From Marinomonas polaris DSM 16579 (lineage in GTDB: Bacteria > Pseudomonadota > Gammaproteobacteria > Pseudomonadales > Marinomonadaceae), in NCBI RefSeq assembly GCF_900129155.1, contig NZ_FQVF01000002.1, positions 310,001 through 374,000 of the forward strand: 64,000 nucleotides of DNA. Direction: 5' to 3'. The position numbers and the translations under genes are program-made. The first letter of the stretch is position 1. Each line of letters starts with the position of its first letter. Below the pieces are notes generated by a model. That model had not been told where the DNA came from. It did not search any database and worked only from the letters and a program-made list of their open reading frames with translations. Shown piece by piece: positions 18,237-28,392 of this stretch.

Positions 18237-21200
18237 TTAAGCTAATTCTGATGATGTATCAGAACGATCTTTTAAATTTAATGATGGATCTTGTTTTGCG
18301 TCATGAATAAGCTGATTGAGCAATGGCCCCAATGTTTTCAGATGCTCAGGAGATAAAATGTCTTCGTGGCTGCAATGAGCCAAAGTGTGAAAACACACTT
18401 GATCTGCATAAGGTGGCCAATCGATGGTTGGATTGATGTAATCAGGCAGCGATTTCTGTGCAATAAAGATATTCACTCTTGCATCATAGGTCGGAGTGGT
18501 GGCTTTTTTCAGTAAGCGAACTGCATCTTTATAATTGGCAAGAATTTGCTCAAGCATCTGATTTTGTTCTTGTTTGACAAAAAGTGTCATTTCACTAGGA
18601 TCTTCATCTGTTATTGCAGTGCTTAGAAGTTGTGTTTGTTCACGCTCCGCGTACATAGCGGCCTCTTCTCCTTGAGGGGCATTCCAATCATGAACTTCGG
18701 CTGGATAAGTGTCTAATAGACCTAGGAATCTAACGTCTTCACCTATTTCTCTAAGTTTGGCCGCGACGCCATAAGCAACGGTTCCTCCGAGGGAATAGCC
18801 CAATAAATAATAGGGGCCGTATGCTTGTTCTTGACGAATGATATGAAGTTGTTGGTCGATTAGTTCTTCCATCGTCGCGCTACTAGCGATTATGCCGTTG
18901 GGTCTAGGAGATTGCAGGCCAATAATAGGGTGTTCACCTTTTAAGTAGCGGGATAACACACTATATTGCCAAGCAAAGCCAGATCCAGGATAGAAGCAAA
19001 ATAGTGGCGCACCTTGCCCTTCACGAAGGTAAATCAAATGGTCAAAGCCATTTGCGTTACTGGCAGTCATTGCATTGCTGCCATCCATCATGGCTTCCAG
19101 CTTTTCGCGGCTATGTTGCTCTGTGTCTTTGCTTAAGAGTCGGGCGAGTTTGGCAACCGTAGAGGTAACCATTATTTGTCCTACTGTAATAGGTCGTTTC
19201 ACTTCTCTACGTATATCCGCAGCTAGCCTCATGGCGAGTAAAGAGTGACCTCCTAGTGCAAAGAAATCATCTTCAGCTTTGATGTTTTCTATTCCTAAAA
19301 GCGTTGTAAACAGGCGTGCCAGCTGACTTTCTAGTCCGATCGATGGTGCTCTAGACACGTTGGACGTGAGCGTGTTTTTTGCTATGTTGGGTTCTGGAAG
19401 TGCATTTCGGTCAAGTTTGCCATTGGCACTGAGTGGTAGGCTGTCCAATATGACATAAGCGACAGGCAGCATATGACTTGGTAGTTCTTCGGAGAGCGCA
19501 AGTTTAACTGCTGATTCATCATAGTTTGTTGAAGCATTTAATGTGAGATAGGCCACTAACTGGCGATTATCTTGTCCCGTCTTGTTGGCGGTTTCATTAT
19601 TCAATGTACGGGCTACGACGACCGCTTGTTCGATTGTATTTTGTTGTAGAAGAAGCGTTTCAATTTCTCCTAGTTCAATGCGTTGGCCACGGATTTTGAT
19701 TTGATTGTCCGCTCTGCCTAAATACTCAATATCCCCGTTTTCTAACCAGCGGACGATATCGCCTGTACGGTACATTCTGTCTCCGGCTTGTCCAAAAGGG
19801 TCAGCGACAAACCGAACACAATTGAGTTCTGGGCGATCTAAATAGCCAATAGCTAACTGAGTACCGCATAAATAAAGCTCTCCTGTTGCACCAATAGGGA
19901 CGGGCCGTAAGTACTGATCTAGCACCCTTAGTTCTGTGTTCCACACGGGTTTTCCAATCGCGACGCCTTGGCCATGTGAAGACAAATCCTCAAAAGCGGG
20001 TTTATAAGTCACATCAACAGCGGCTTCGGTTGGCCCATAAAGGTTATGCAGTTGAGCGTTAGAGCAGTCTTTGAAAGCAATGGCTTGTGTTTTTAGCAAT
20101 GCTTCACCGCTGCAGAATACCTGTTTAAGTGATTTGCAAGTAGGCGAATTATCGTCCTTGCTTTGCATGCTTGCCGTAAAAATAGCGAGCATAGAAGGAA
20201 CAAAATGCAAGGTGCTGATAGCATATTGGTCGATGGTTTGCATGAGTAGTTCTGGATCGCGGTGAGCTTCAGGGGCCGCCATGACTAAAGATGCACCAAC
20301 CATTGGCGCCCAAAAAAACTCCCAAACAGAAACGTCGAAACTGCAGGGCGTTTTTTGTAAGACGACGTCGTCAGGGGTGAGGTGGTATTCATGCTGCATC
20401 CATAAAATACGGTTGATTATTGCTTTATGGGAAACCAATACGCCCTTTGGACGACCTGTGGTACCTGACGTATAAATTAAATAAGCAGGATGTTCACCTG
20501 TAATCGCGCTGGCCGCTATTGGCTTGGTGTTTTTGTATTGATGTGCCGAGTTTTTATCGTAAGACTGGTCAAATAGCTCATCAAAGGCAAGGCGTTTTAT
20601 GTTTGTATTTATGTTAAGAAAACGGTTTTTTTGAGAGCTCTGGGTGACTAACAATACAGGTGAGGCATCGTCGAGCATGTAGGCGAGGCGATCATCAGGA
20701 TAACCAAGGTCTAAAGGTAAATAGGCCGCCCCCACTTCAATAATGGCCCAAATGGCCAAGCTTAAGTGACAGCTTCTTGGTAAGGCGACGGCAACAATAT
20801 GACCTTCAGTAACACCTTCATTGCGCAGCTTTGATGCCAGGACTTGCACTTGATATCGAGCTTCTTGATAATTCAACTGATGTTGTTGATCTGAAAGGCA
20901 GAGAGCCTCCGGCGTAGTTTGTGCTTGTATTGCTAATGCCGATTGTAAGGTTAATTCAGGAACAGATTGCTTCGTATCGTTAATACGGGTAATGAAGCGA
21001 ACTTCCTGAGAGCTAAGACTTTCGTATCGGCACAGTGGTCGTCGAGGGTCTTTAAGACAGATTTCAATAGTTTGCTGCAATCTATGTGCTAAGGCTTCCA
21101 CTTCAAAATGCGTTAATGCACCACGGTTTTCGATAAGGAAAGTAATTTCTTCACCGGGTAATACTAATAAAGCCAATGGGTAGTGACTATAACCGCGGTT

Positions 21201-24200
21201 ATGAATGTCGCTGACCGTCAGTGGGTTGCCGTCTTTACCTTGTAATTTGGTGTCTAGATATCCGCTGTCCGGGTAGTTTTCCACCACTAATAAAGTATCA
21301 AACAAGGTTTGATTCCCCGTTATGTTTTGTATTTCCGCAAGACCAATTGCGTCATGTTCTAAGAGTTCGATATGACGTTCTTGCATGATCGGCAACTGTT
21401 CCCAGAGCGATAAAGTAGGGTCTATCATCACGCGAATTGGCAGTGTATTTAGAAATAAGCCAACTTGGTCTTCAATACCGAGGATATTGCTGCTTCGTCC
21501 AGAGACGGGCGAACCAAAAATGATATCTTCTTTACCGGATAATAGGTTTAAGGCTTGGGCCCAAAGTGCTTGCATGAAGACATTTAAGGTCACACCACGC
21601 TCTTTAAGTTGAGACATTAATTGTTTGCTTGTGGTGTGATTTAAAGAGAGTTTAAATTCGTTGACTTCATCTTGGCGCTGCTCAAATAGCAGGCAAGGTT
21701 GTGCTTGATGTATGACTTCCTGCCATTTTTTTAAACTCGTCTGTTGATCACGATTGTATAGTTGCTTGATTACCTCGGTGTAACTATTGGGGATAGGGCT
21801 AAGAGAGTTAGTTTGTTGCTGGTAGGCATCAAGTAGGCTGCGTAATAAAAGGGGCGTAGACCAACCATCGATAATAAGATGATGGACAATTAGGATAAGT
21901 GCCGATTTAGGTTTTCCTGTTGTTTCATCTTTTCCTAAATCCACATAAGCGGCGTGGATCATACTGCAGAATGTATCTGTCTTGTGTTGTGTTTTTAACA
22001 ATGTTTGTTCTAGCTCTTCTAATGCAGCTGATTTTTTATCGTCAGGATAAAAGCTGATATCATGCGTACTCAGCGGCCATTGCCATGTTTGTTGTTGAGT
22101 ATCGGGAATGATGAATACAGGTTCTGCTAAGTGTTCGCTATCAAAAGCACCGGCTAATTGAGGGTAGCGGACTAGCAGGGCATTTAGTGCATCCTGTAAA
22201 GTGGAGAGGTCCATTTCACCAGTAAAGTTTAGGCGCGTATATGCGTTGTAATTACCGGAAGCCGTATCCATCATGGTTTCAAATAGCATGCCTTTTTGTA
22301 ATGGCAGTAACGGTGCAATGTCGCCAATCGGTTCATAATGTAATGATAGTGTACTTAGCTGATCTTGTGAGAGCGCCCATTTCTTGATGTTATCGGATGA
22401 CGATGTGTCTGAAATAGGTGTAATTTCGATGGCAATTTGTCGGGGAGTGCGTAGTTTGAAAACTTGGCTCGGACGCAATGTATAGCCTGTATTTCGTAGT
22501 TCTGTGCAAAGCATAATGGCGCTAATACTGTCGCCACCGAGAACAAAAAAATCGTCCGTCGTGCCAATTTTGTCTATTTTTAATACCTTTGAAAAACAAT
22601 CACAGAGCCGTATTTCATCTTCATTTTCAGGTAAGGCCTTGGCCTCTAGTGAAGTTTGAACGTCTATTTTAGGTAGAGCTTTTTTGTCTACTTTACCGCT
22701 GACATTACGCGGAAAAGATGACATGACGCAAAGGCTGGATGGCACCATGTAATCAGGTAGATTATTGCGTAATTCTGCTAATAATATTTGTCCGTGGTCT
22801 TGCTGTTGTTCTGTTGATAAGCCTGGTATCACGCAATAGCCAATTAGTCTGTGGCTGTTATTTAGCGCTTCAGCAATGATAATGGCGCTTTCGACATGCT
22901 CTAATTTTGAGAGAGCATTCTCTACTTCGCCTATTTCAACTCGGTAGCCACGGATTTTAACCTGATCGTCTCCACGCCCCATAAACTCTACGTAGCCTTC
23001 TTGATTCCAGCGTACGATGTCGCCGGTTCGATACATGCGGGTGCCGGCTTGATCGCTAAAAGGGTCAGCAATAAAACGGCTAGCACTGAGTTCCGCTCGA
23101 GCCAAATAGCCGTGGGCTAAGCCTGCGCCTGATATATAAAGTTCACCTAAGACGCCGATGGGAGCAAGCTGTAACTGAGTATCTAAAATATAAGTTTGTG
23201 TGTTTGCAATAGGGCGACCAATGATAGGCATATTATGCTGTGTTAGGTCGGCACGCAGAGTATCTACTGTGTATTCTGTTGGCCCATAAAGATTATGAGA
23301 TTTTAGTTTTGGGTAGCTTCTCAGTTGCTGCCAAAGTGCTGCTGGGCATGCTTCGCCACCAATCAATATTAGGCTTGGTTGATGGTTTGATGTGCCTGAT
23401 TGATCTGCCATCAGACCATTGTTAAGTAGTTGCGCTAACAGAGACGGCGGCAAGTCCATGGCATCAATTTTGATCTTATGAACCTCTTCTACAATGGCAT
23501 AGGCGTCGCGTCGTGTTTCTTCATCAAACACATAGAGTTCTTCTCCTTGAATCAGCCAGAAAATCTGCAACCATGAAGAGTCGAAAGAAAATGAATGGGT
23601 GTGCGCCGCTCGTAGAGCGCGCCCTGGGTGACGTTCTTGAACCACTTTCTGGGCTGGACGGTAAATTGATTCTTGGTGAGAAAGTAGCAGGTTCAGCATG
23701 GCGGCGTGGGTGTTCATCACACCCTTTGGTCTACCTGTGCTACCTGAGGTGAAGATTACATAGGCGATGTCGTCCTTGCTGGGCGTTGGTCTATCTGCTT
23801 CTGTAATGTGGGTGTCTGGATGGGTGGCGAGTAACGAGACAAATGATTCATCGTCTAGGTTAATTACAGGCATATTTAACCCTAGCGAGACACTGGAATG
23901 GGTCAATAGCAAAACGGGATCTGTATCTTCACACATCATTTCCATGCGTTCTTTTGGGTAATCTAAATCCAGCGGTAAGTAGGTTGCTCCTGTGTTTAGA
24001 ATAGACATCATCGCGATAACAGATTGAGCGCTACGAGGCATGGCGCAGGCAATGACAGTTTTGCCTTCGGTCTTTTGAAGACTAGGGTGTGCTAGTAAAA
24101 AATGACTTAAGCGGTTGATAGCTTGACCTAGTTCGAGAAACGTAAAACGTGTTTCAATGTCTTCGTCTGGGTGGCGGCAGACAAGCGCTGTCGCTTCTGG

Positions 24201-25622
24201 TTTGTCTACTACTTGTTGCCAAAAAACGTCTAAAATATTGGATACGTTTTCGGGTTCGAATTGGCGCCCTTTTCCCCATTCGATAAGAGCTTTGCGTTCC
24301 TCTTCAGGTAGAATGGATAGTTGGGCTAATGGAGTTTCGGGAGCTTTCAGCCAATTTGTTAGCATGGTAAAAAGGCGTAGGCCGTGCTGCTCTAGAGCAG
24401 CACGATTATATTTACGAGCATTTGCTCTTAGCTCGAAATACGTTTTTTCTTTTTCGACAATAATGCTGAACTCAAAATCATCCACAGGGCCTGTGGCCAA
24501 ATGATGGGTAATGCCTGCAATTCCTGCGAAATTGAGTTCGTAGTCAAACTGTTTGTAGTTGATGAGCGTGTTATAAAGCCCAGATGACCCTACCTTACCT
24601 ATGTCTCGCTGAATTTGTTCTGCGCTGTAGTTTTGGTGGCGACGAATCGTTTTTAAAGAGCGCTTAAATGCTTGTGTGATGTCATGCCATTGCATGTGGG
24701 GTTCTAAGTCTATTTTCATCGGCAGCACATTGACCATGGGCGCAACGGATGACACAGATACAGAGCCTAAGCGCCTCATAAAAGGCATTCCAATGACTTG
24801 GCTAGTTTGACCTGTTACTCGGAATAGGTAGCTGGTTATAAGGCTCATTAATAGCTCAGCGTTGCTGCTTTTAATTGAGTCAGCCAGTACGTTCAGCTTT
24901 TCTAGCTGATTAGGTGTTATTGGCGTGATATGGCGTATTAAGCTTGATTTACCTAGGTCGTTTATAGTGGGTGTATTTGAAAGGCTGGCAGGGGATGGCA
25001 TGTCAATGCAATAGTCAGTCCAGAATATTTTATCGTTCTGATATCTTTCGGATTCCTGATATGTACTTTCTTCATCTATTACCTGAGCGACTGAAGTAAA
25101 AGGTGAATTGGAAATAGGTTGTTTTTTTAACAAGTGATTGTAAATCTCGGCCACTCGTTTGGTGAGAACGGTGAAGCTGAATCCGTCTAACATAATATGA
25201 TGGTAGCGCTGATACCAAAGCCAGACACTATGACCATTCTCTGTGATGGAAATTAATATCTGTTTCTGTAGCGGCTTTTGGCCGTCATTGGTGAGTGGAA
25301 GGTCTTGTTCTGTGTCTGCTTGCATGATTGCCAGCGCTTGTTCGCGACCTGCGTTGTTTCGTGTGAGGTTGATTTTTTCTATGTGAATTTTATTGGCTTC
25401 TTTCGGGTCAAGAAGTGTTTGTTTTCCATCTCCGTAATGAGCGAGAACTGTATCGGCTTCACCAAGTGCTAAACGGATGGCTTGTTCTAAATATCCACTT
25501 TGAATATTTCCTTTCATTTCTAAGCAGTGCGAAATAGTGTAAAGGTGTTTATCTTCTGATACCTGATCAGCCAGCCATATCCCTTGTTGTGTATTGGTAA
25601 GAGGGAGTCTTTTAGATCGCAT
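18237..25622 (-). CDS. Two-module catechol siderophore NRPS (C-A-T-C-A-T-TE)
   Basis: 2461 residues. C1 (about 5-440; HHIMLDG near 140) stands first, as in EntF, and probably accepts DHB from EntB. A1 (about 455-960; FTSGSTGRPKG near 624) follows, then T1 with LGGDSISAI (Ser1032). C2 (about 1090-1500; HHLIIDG near 1246) leads to A2 (about 1530-2030; YTSGTTGRPKG near 1715), T2 with LGGHSLLAM (Ser2127) and a thioesterase (about 2165-2440; GYSLGG, Ser2277). A2 pocket residues read D-V-W-H-F-S-L-V-D, the EntF serine code, and the TE closely resembles that of EntF. A1 is different: pocket position 278 is Asp (DAMDLPPS), which would suit a basic amino acid, but the region near position 239 has a one-residue gap and I do not assign a full code. 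There is no epimerase domain. Predicted product: DHB-X-Ser, perhaps oligomerised by the TE, as in vanchrobactin-, ruckerbactin- or turnerbactin-type siderophores. Confidence 0.95.
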   Translation of the reverse strand: MRSKRLPLTNTQQGIWLADQVSEDKHLYTISHCLEMKGNIQSGYLEQAIRLALGEADTVLAHYGDGKQTLLDPKEANKIHIEKINLTRNNAGREQALAIMQADTEQDLPLTNDGQKPLQKQILISITENGHSVWLWYQRYHHIMLDGFSFTVLTKRVAEIYNHLLKKQPISNSPFTSVAQVIDEESTYQESERYQNDKIFWTDYCIDMPSPASLSNTPTINDLGKSSLIRHITPITPNQLEKLNVLADSIKSSNAELLMSLITSYLFRVTGQTSQVIGMPFMRRLGSVSVSSVAPMVNVLPMKIDLEPHMQWHDITQAFKRSLKTIRRHQNYSAEQIQRDIGKVGSSGLYNTLINYKQFDYELNFAGIAGITHHLATGPVDDFEFSIIVEKEKTYFELRANARKYNRAALEQHGLRLFTMLTNWLKAPETPLAQLSILPEEERKALIEWGKGRQFEPENVSNILDVFWQQVVDKPEATALVCRHPDEDIETRFTFLELGQAINRLSHFLLAHPSLQKTEGKTVIACAMPRSAQSVIAMMSILNTGATYLPLDLDYPKERMEMMCEDTDPVLLLTHSSVSLGLNMPVINLDDESFVSLLATHPDTHITEADRPTPSKDDIAYVIFTSGSTGRPKGVMNTHAAMLNLLLSHQESIYRPAQKVVQERHPGRALRAAHTHSFSFDSSWLQIFWLIQGEELYVFDEETRRDAYAIVEEVHKIKIDAMDLPPSLLAQLLNNGLMADQSGTSNHQPSLILIGGEACPAALWQQLRSYPKLKSHNLYGPTEYTVDTLRADLTQHNMPIIGRPIANTQTYILDTQLQLAPIGVLGELYISGAGLAHGYLARAELSASRFIADPFSDQAGTRMYRTGDIVRWNQEGYVEFMGRGDDQVKIRGYRVEIGEVENALSKLEHVESAIIIAEALNNSHRLIGYCVIPGLSTEQQQDHGQILLAELRNNLPDYMVPSSLCVMSSFPRNVSGKVDKKALPKIDVQTSLEAKALPENEDEIRLCDCFSKVLKIDKIGTTDDFFVLGGDSISAIMLCTELRNTGYTLRPSQVFKLRTPRQIAIEITPISDTSSSDNIKKWALSQDQLSTLSLHYEPIGDIAPLLPLQKGMLFETMMDTASGNYNAYTRLNFTGEMDLSTLQDALNALLVRYPQLAGAFDSEHLAEPVFIIPDTQQQTWQWPLSTHDISFYPDDKKSAALEELEQTLLKTQHKTDTFCSMIHAAYVDLGKDETTGKPKSALILIVHHLIIDGWSTPLLLRSLLDAYQQQTNSLSPIPNSYTEVIKQLYNRDQQTSLKKWQEVIHQAQPCLLFEQRQDEVNEFKLSLNHTTSKQLMSQLKERGVTLNVFMQALWAQALNLLSGKEDIIFGSPVSGRSSNILGIEDQVGLFLNTLPIRVMIDPTLSLWEQLPIMQERHIELLEHDAIGLAEIQNITGNQTLFDTLLVVENYPDSGYLDTKLQGKDGNPLTVSDIHNRGYSHYPLALLVLPGEEITFLIENRGALTHFEVEALAHRLQQTIEICLKDPRRPLCRYESLSSQEVRFITRINDTKQSVPELTLQSALAIQAQTTPEALCLSDQQHQLNYQEARYQVQVLASKLRNEGVTEGHIVAVALPRSCHLSLAIWAIIEVGAAYLPLDLGYPDDRLAYMLDDASPVLLVTQSSQKNRFLNINTNIKRLAFDELFDQSYDKNSAHQYKNTKPIAASAITGEHPAYLIYTSGTTGRPKGVLVSHKAIINRILWMQHEYHLTPDDVVLQKTPCSFDVSVWEFFWAPMVGASLVMAAPEAHRDPELLMQTIDQYAISTLHFVPSMLAIFTASMQSKDDNSPTCKSLKQVFCSGEALLKTQAIAFKDCSNAQLHNLYGPTEAAVDVTYKPAFEDLSSHGQGVAIGKPVWNTELRVLDQYLRPVPIGATGELYLCGTQLAIGYLDRPELNCVRFVADPFGQAGDRMYRTGDIVRWLENGDIEYLGRADNQIKIRGQRIELGEIETLLLQQNTIEQAVVVARTLNNETANKTGQDNRQLVAYLTLNASTNYDESAVKLALSEELPSHMLPVAYVILDSLPLSANGKLDRNALPEPNIAKNTLTSNVSRAPSIGLESQLARLFTTLLGIENIKAEDDFFALGGHSLLAMRLAADIRREVKRPITVGQIMVTSTVAKLARLLSKDTEQHSREKLEAMMDGSNAMTASNANGFDHLIYLREGQGAPLFCFYPGSGFAWQYSVLSRYLKGEHPIIGLQSPRPNGIIASSATMEELIDQQLHIIRQEQAYGPYYLLGYSLGGTVAYGVAAKLREIGEDVRFLGLLDTYPAEVHDWNAPQGEEAAMYAEREQTQLLSTAITDEDPSEMTLFVKQEQNQMLEQILANYKDAVRLLKKATTPTYDARVNIFIAQKSLPDYINPTIDWPPYADQVCFHTLAHCSHEDILSPEHLKTLGPLLNQLIHDAKQDPSLNLKDRSDTSSELA

Positions 25623-25633
25623 AATAGGGTTCC

Positions 25634-25858
25634 TTATCGGCTTTCTGTCACTGTATTATCAAATGGATTAATCGCTTTCCAATGCTGTTCAACGTACGTT
25701 ACGCATTCACTTCTAGGTACAGGACCTAGCACTACTTCCCATCCTTTTGGGAGTGAGGCGAATTCTGGCCATAAGCTGTACTGCCCCTGTTGGTTTAGAA
25801 GCACAAGGAATGACAGTTTTTCATTGTCGAATGGGTTGAGGTATTGGTTATTGTCCAT
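25634..25858 (-). CDS. MbtH-like protein
   Basis: 74-residue partner protein that binds adenylation domains and helps their folding or activity (as YbdZ does with EntF). Hallmarks are NPFDNE near the start, FLVLLN..GQYSLWPEFASLPKGW and the conserved C-terminal segment CVTYVEQHW. It stands 11 bp before the NRPS start and 41 bp after the esterase stop, so it is translated from the same mRNA as its likely partner. Confidence 0.96.
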   Translation of the reverse strand: MDNNQYLNPFDNEKLSFLVLLNQQGQYSLWPEFASLPKGWEVVLGPVPRSECVTYVEQHWKAINPFDNTVTESR

Positions 25859-25899
25859 AGGTGTTTGGTCCTTATGACGCGGTATATAGTTGTTAATAA

Positions 25900-27120
25900 T
25901 TAGCTATTAAGCGCCTGTAATAGGCTGTGAATGAGACCTTGGCGCCAGCATAGCCAGTCATGACCCCCCCTAAATTCTCGATAGCGAACATGATGTCCAT
26001 TGCTTTTGAGTGCTTTTGCCATTATTTGGCTGACCTCTAGCATGTCTTTCTCATAGCATCCGGCCTCCATCACAATATTTAGAGGGGTTGTGGTTAAATC
26101 TGCATTTGAAATCTCTTGAATTAACCTACCTTCTCCTGGTTGAGAGTCGACATCAGGCCACCAAAATGAACCCGATTGACTGATGGCTGTAGCAAAGTAT
26201 TCAGGCCAGTGAAAAGCCCCAAAAATAGCGCAAAGGCCACCAAGGCTTTGACCTGCAACGGTCGTTTTTTCAGGTTTATCCGTAATGGGGTATTGAGCAT
26301 TCACCCATGGGAGTAATTCTTTCTGGATGGCGATCCAGAAATCGGTATTACAAGCAAGCTCAATATTTCTATGAGAAGTGTTAATCGAATCGATGAAGAC
26401 ATATTGGGCTTTCGGAAGCTGACCAGATAAGGTTAGTCCGTCTAGCTCTGCATAAATTGGTAGGTGATTTGCCCAATATTGTCCATCGAATAACAGTACG
26501 ACAGGCAGTGATTCTTGAGTGTTATTACTTGTTCTGTAGAGCCAAATGCGGCGTTCATTAGTGAGTCGCTCACTTTGCCATATGCATTCTTTTAGGATGC
26601 CCTGTGTTTCTACATTTGAATATTTGAACGTGTTTTTTTTATCTTCACTTAGACAAAGGGCTGAGAGTGTTATTCCGTTTCCGTTACTATGGGCGGGTAA
26701 TAAGTTTAATGGATCAGACTGCGCAGTTAAGCCCATTAATTGGATCCACCATCGGCGAATATATTGATGATTTTTGTGTAGTGGTGGGCGTTGATTGTGT
26801 GTGGCTGGCATTAAAAAATAGCTACCAAGCCAGTCGTTTTCAAGTTCTGTTTCCCAGAACCAAACATCACTACCTTTAAGTCGGGTGAAACCTGTCAGCT
26901 GCTGGGTGGGATGAGGCGTTTTCGAATAGATATCAATATAAACGGTATCGATATCAGAGCGCTTTCCATCTGGGTCTCGCCAAATAAAGGAGACAAGGCT
27001 TTTATTCTCATCGACCTTTACGATTAAAGGTGTCCCTGCTTGCTTAATATCCTGCCACCACTCATGAGAGCCTACATCTTGATGATGGAACAAAGGATTA
27101 ATAGGTTGTATTTTCTGCAT
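25900..27120 (-). CDS. fes: Enterochelin esterase-like hydrolase, copy 1
   Basis: 406-residue cytoplasmic alpha/beta hydrolase. It has the Fes layout: an N-terminal beta domain (about 1-170, with FIWRDPDG and GSDVWFWETELENDWLGSY) and a C-terminal esterase domain with VVLLFDGQYW, the nucleophile in AGQSLGG (near residue 289) and the catalytic histidine in FRGGHDWLCWR. Fes opens ester bonds of ferric enterobactin-type siderophores to release iron. Finding it in the NRPS operon supports a product with serine ester bonds. No signal peptide is seen. It is preceded by fepB and followed by mbtH on the same strand. Confidence 0.95.
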   Translation of the reverse strand: MQKIQPINPLFHHQDVGSHEWWQDIKQAGTPLIVKVDENKSLVSFIWRDPDGKRSDIDTVYIDIYSKTPHPTQQLTGFTRLKGSDVWFWETELENDWLGSYFLMPATHNQRPPLHKNHQYIRRWWIQLMGLTAQSDPLNLLPAHSNGNGITLSALCLSEDKKNTFKYSNVETQGILKECIWQSERLTNERRIWLYRTSNNTQESLPVVLLFDGQYWANHLPIYAELDGLTLSGQLPKAQYVFIDSINTSHRNIELACNTDFWIAIQKELLPWVNAQYPITDKPEKTTVAGQSLGGLCAIFGAFHWPEYFATAISQSGSFWWPDVDSQPGEGRLIQEISNADLTTTPLNIVMEAGCYEKDMLEVSQIMAKALKSNGHHVRYREFRGGHDWLCWRQGLIHSLLQALNS

Positions 27121-27161
27121 AGTGTTGACTTTAATAATGGCACCTTTATTAAAAGGCGCCC

Positions 27162-27202
27162 ATTCTAAAGTGAAATAGATTTGTCTAAATTCACCTTAGA
27201 AT
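27162..27202. other. Hairpin between fepB copy 1 and fes copy 1
   Basis: Inverted repeat of 13 bases (27162-27174 with 27190-27202) with one mismatch and a 15-base loop, in the 105-bp gap between two genes of one operon. A second short repeat, GGCACC / GGCGCC, flanks it at 27130-27160. No clear T-run follows, so it is more likely an mRNA-processing or attenuating element that separates expression of the binding protein from the enzymes than a full terminator. Confidence 0.5.
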
Positions 27203-27225
27203 AGGCGAGTGTCTTCAATTAGTGT

Positions 27226-28284
27226 TTAAGGGTTGGAAGTCAGTGCATGTTTGTCTTTTTTAAATAAGTTTGTTAAACGCTGAATCATGTTACTTGAGCT
27301 AAAATAATCGAGCCTGAAAGTATCATTTCCTACTGCGTAGATGGAGTTATTAAGGATGGCTGGAGTTTCAGCAAGGTAAGCATTGTTTTTTACCATTGCT
27401 TCTTGAGGCGGTTCTGTAGCAAACAAGAGCAATGTGTTTCCGGTTAACGCATCGGGGAAACGCTCACCACTAGCGATGACTATGTCATTGCGTTTTCCCA
27501 TGCTTAAATCGCCGCGCATCGAATCTGGAATAGGTGACAAGGTGAATCCTAACTGGGTTAAAAGTTGACCCTGAGCCGATTCGGATGTCCAGATGTTGCC
27601 CCCTGTACCGTCTCGATAGTAAACCAGTGCGGTTGTTGGTTGAGGTGGGAGTGTTGCCACTTCTTTGAACTGATCTATTTGCTGATTAAACGTATCGATC
27701 AGTATGTTTGCATTTTCTTCTAAACCAATGAAGTTGCCCAATACCTTGGCAAGTTGCATCCAGCTTTTATCTCCGTAGTTAATGACTGCTGTCGGTGCGA
27801 TGTCTTTTAATTGATCGTAGAGCTTAAGGGCTGAATCACCACCTGTTGCGGAGATGAGTATAAGATCAGGATTTTCTCGAATAACCGCCTCCGCATTGTG
27901 TTCTGTCTGATAAAGCACCTTTAAGCCTTTCTTCGAGGCACATTCACTCCATTGAGTGAAAAAACCTTGGTCATCAGAGATGTTGGTATTAGGAATTGTT
28001 GCACCTGAGCCAATAATGGGAGCATCAATGGCTAACAATGTTCCAGTCATGGTGACACTAGTGGAGACGATTCGTGTCGGTTGCTTGGTGAGGGTGACAG
28101 GGCCATGACTCGTCATAAGCGTTCTTGGCCATCCTGATACATCTTTACTTACCTCATCAATTTTTAGCTGCGTGGTACTTTGAGTGCTAACGTCTTTATT
28201 GGATGCATCATCACAAGCTGTCATTAAAATGCATAGTGAAAGTAGGCTAGCCCAGAGGGAAAGGCGTTGAGTTCTGTGCGTCAT
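27226..28284 (-). CDS. fepB: FepB-type ferric catechol-binding lipoprotein, copy 1
   Basis: 352 residues. The signal peptide ends with a lipobox (LMTAC, Cys24), so unlike E. coli FepB this should be a lipoprotein. The body follows FepB closely: TRIVSTSVTMTGTLLAIDAP, the GSGAT segment, DLILISATGGDSALKLYDQLKDIAPT, INYGDKSWMQLA, WTSESAQGQLL, and FRLDYFSS near the C terminus. It would deliver the ferric siderophore to an inner-membrane FepDGC permease, and the only such complex in the window is at 31-34 kb. It is the first gene of the long minus-strand operon that contains the NRPS and starts next to the perfect Fur palindrome. Confidence 0.94.
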   Translation of the reverse strand: MTHRTQRLSLWASLLSLCILMTACDDASNKDVSTQSTTQLKIDEVSKDVSGWPRTLMTSHGPVTLTKQPTRIVSTSVTMTGTLLAIDAPIIGSGATIPNTNISDDQGFFTQWSECASKKGLKVLYQTEHNAEAVIRENPDLILISATGGDSALKLYDQLKDIAPTAVINYGDKSWMQLAKVLGNFIGLEENANILIDTFNQQIDQFKEVATLPPQPTTALVYYRDGTGGNIWTSESAQGQLLTQLGFTLSPIPDSMRGDLSMGKRNDIVIASGERFPDALTGNTLLLFATEPPQEAMVKNNAYLAETPAILNNSIYAVGNDTFRLDYFSSSNMIQRLTNLFKKDKHALTSNP

Positions 28285-28336
28285 TATCAGAGTTCCTAAT
28301 GCAAATGATGTCTTTAAGTAGATATTGATTCAATTA

Positions 28337-28365
28337 ACACATATGATAATCATTATCATATGTGT
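28337..28365. promoter_or_regulatory. Perfect Fur palindrome between fepB and fes copy 2
   Basis: Bases 28337-28365 form a 29-bp perfect palindrome around a single central C (28351). Its core, 28344-28358, is an exact match (14 of 14) to the 7-1-7 Fur motif TGATAATnATTATCA. It lies between divergent genes, 53 bp from the fepB start and 28 bp from the fes copy 2 start, and should control both the long NRPS operon (minus) and the fes-entS operon (plus). Confidence 0.9.
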
Positions 28366-28392
28366 CTTACAAGGCTTATAAATACTTAATTC

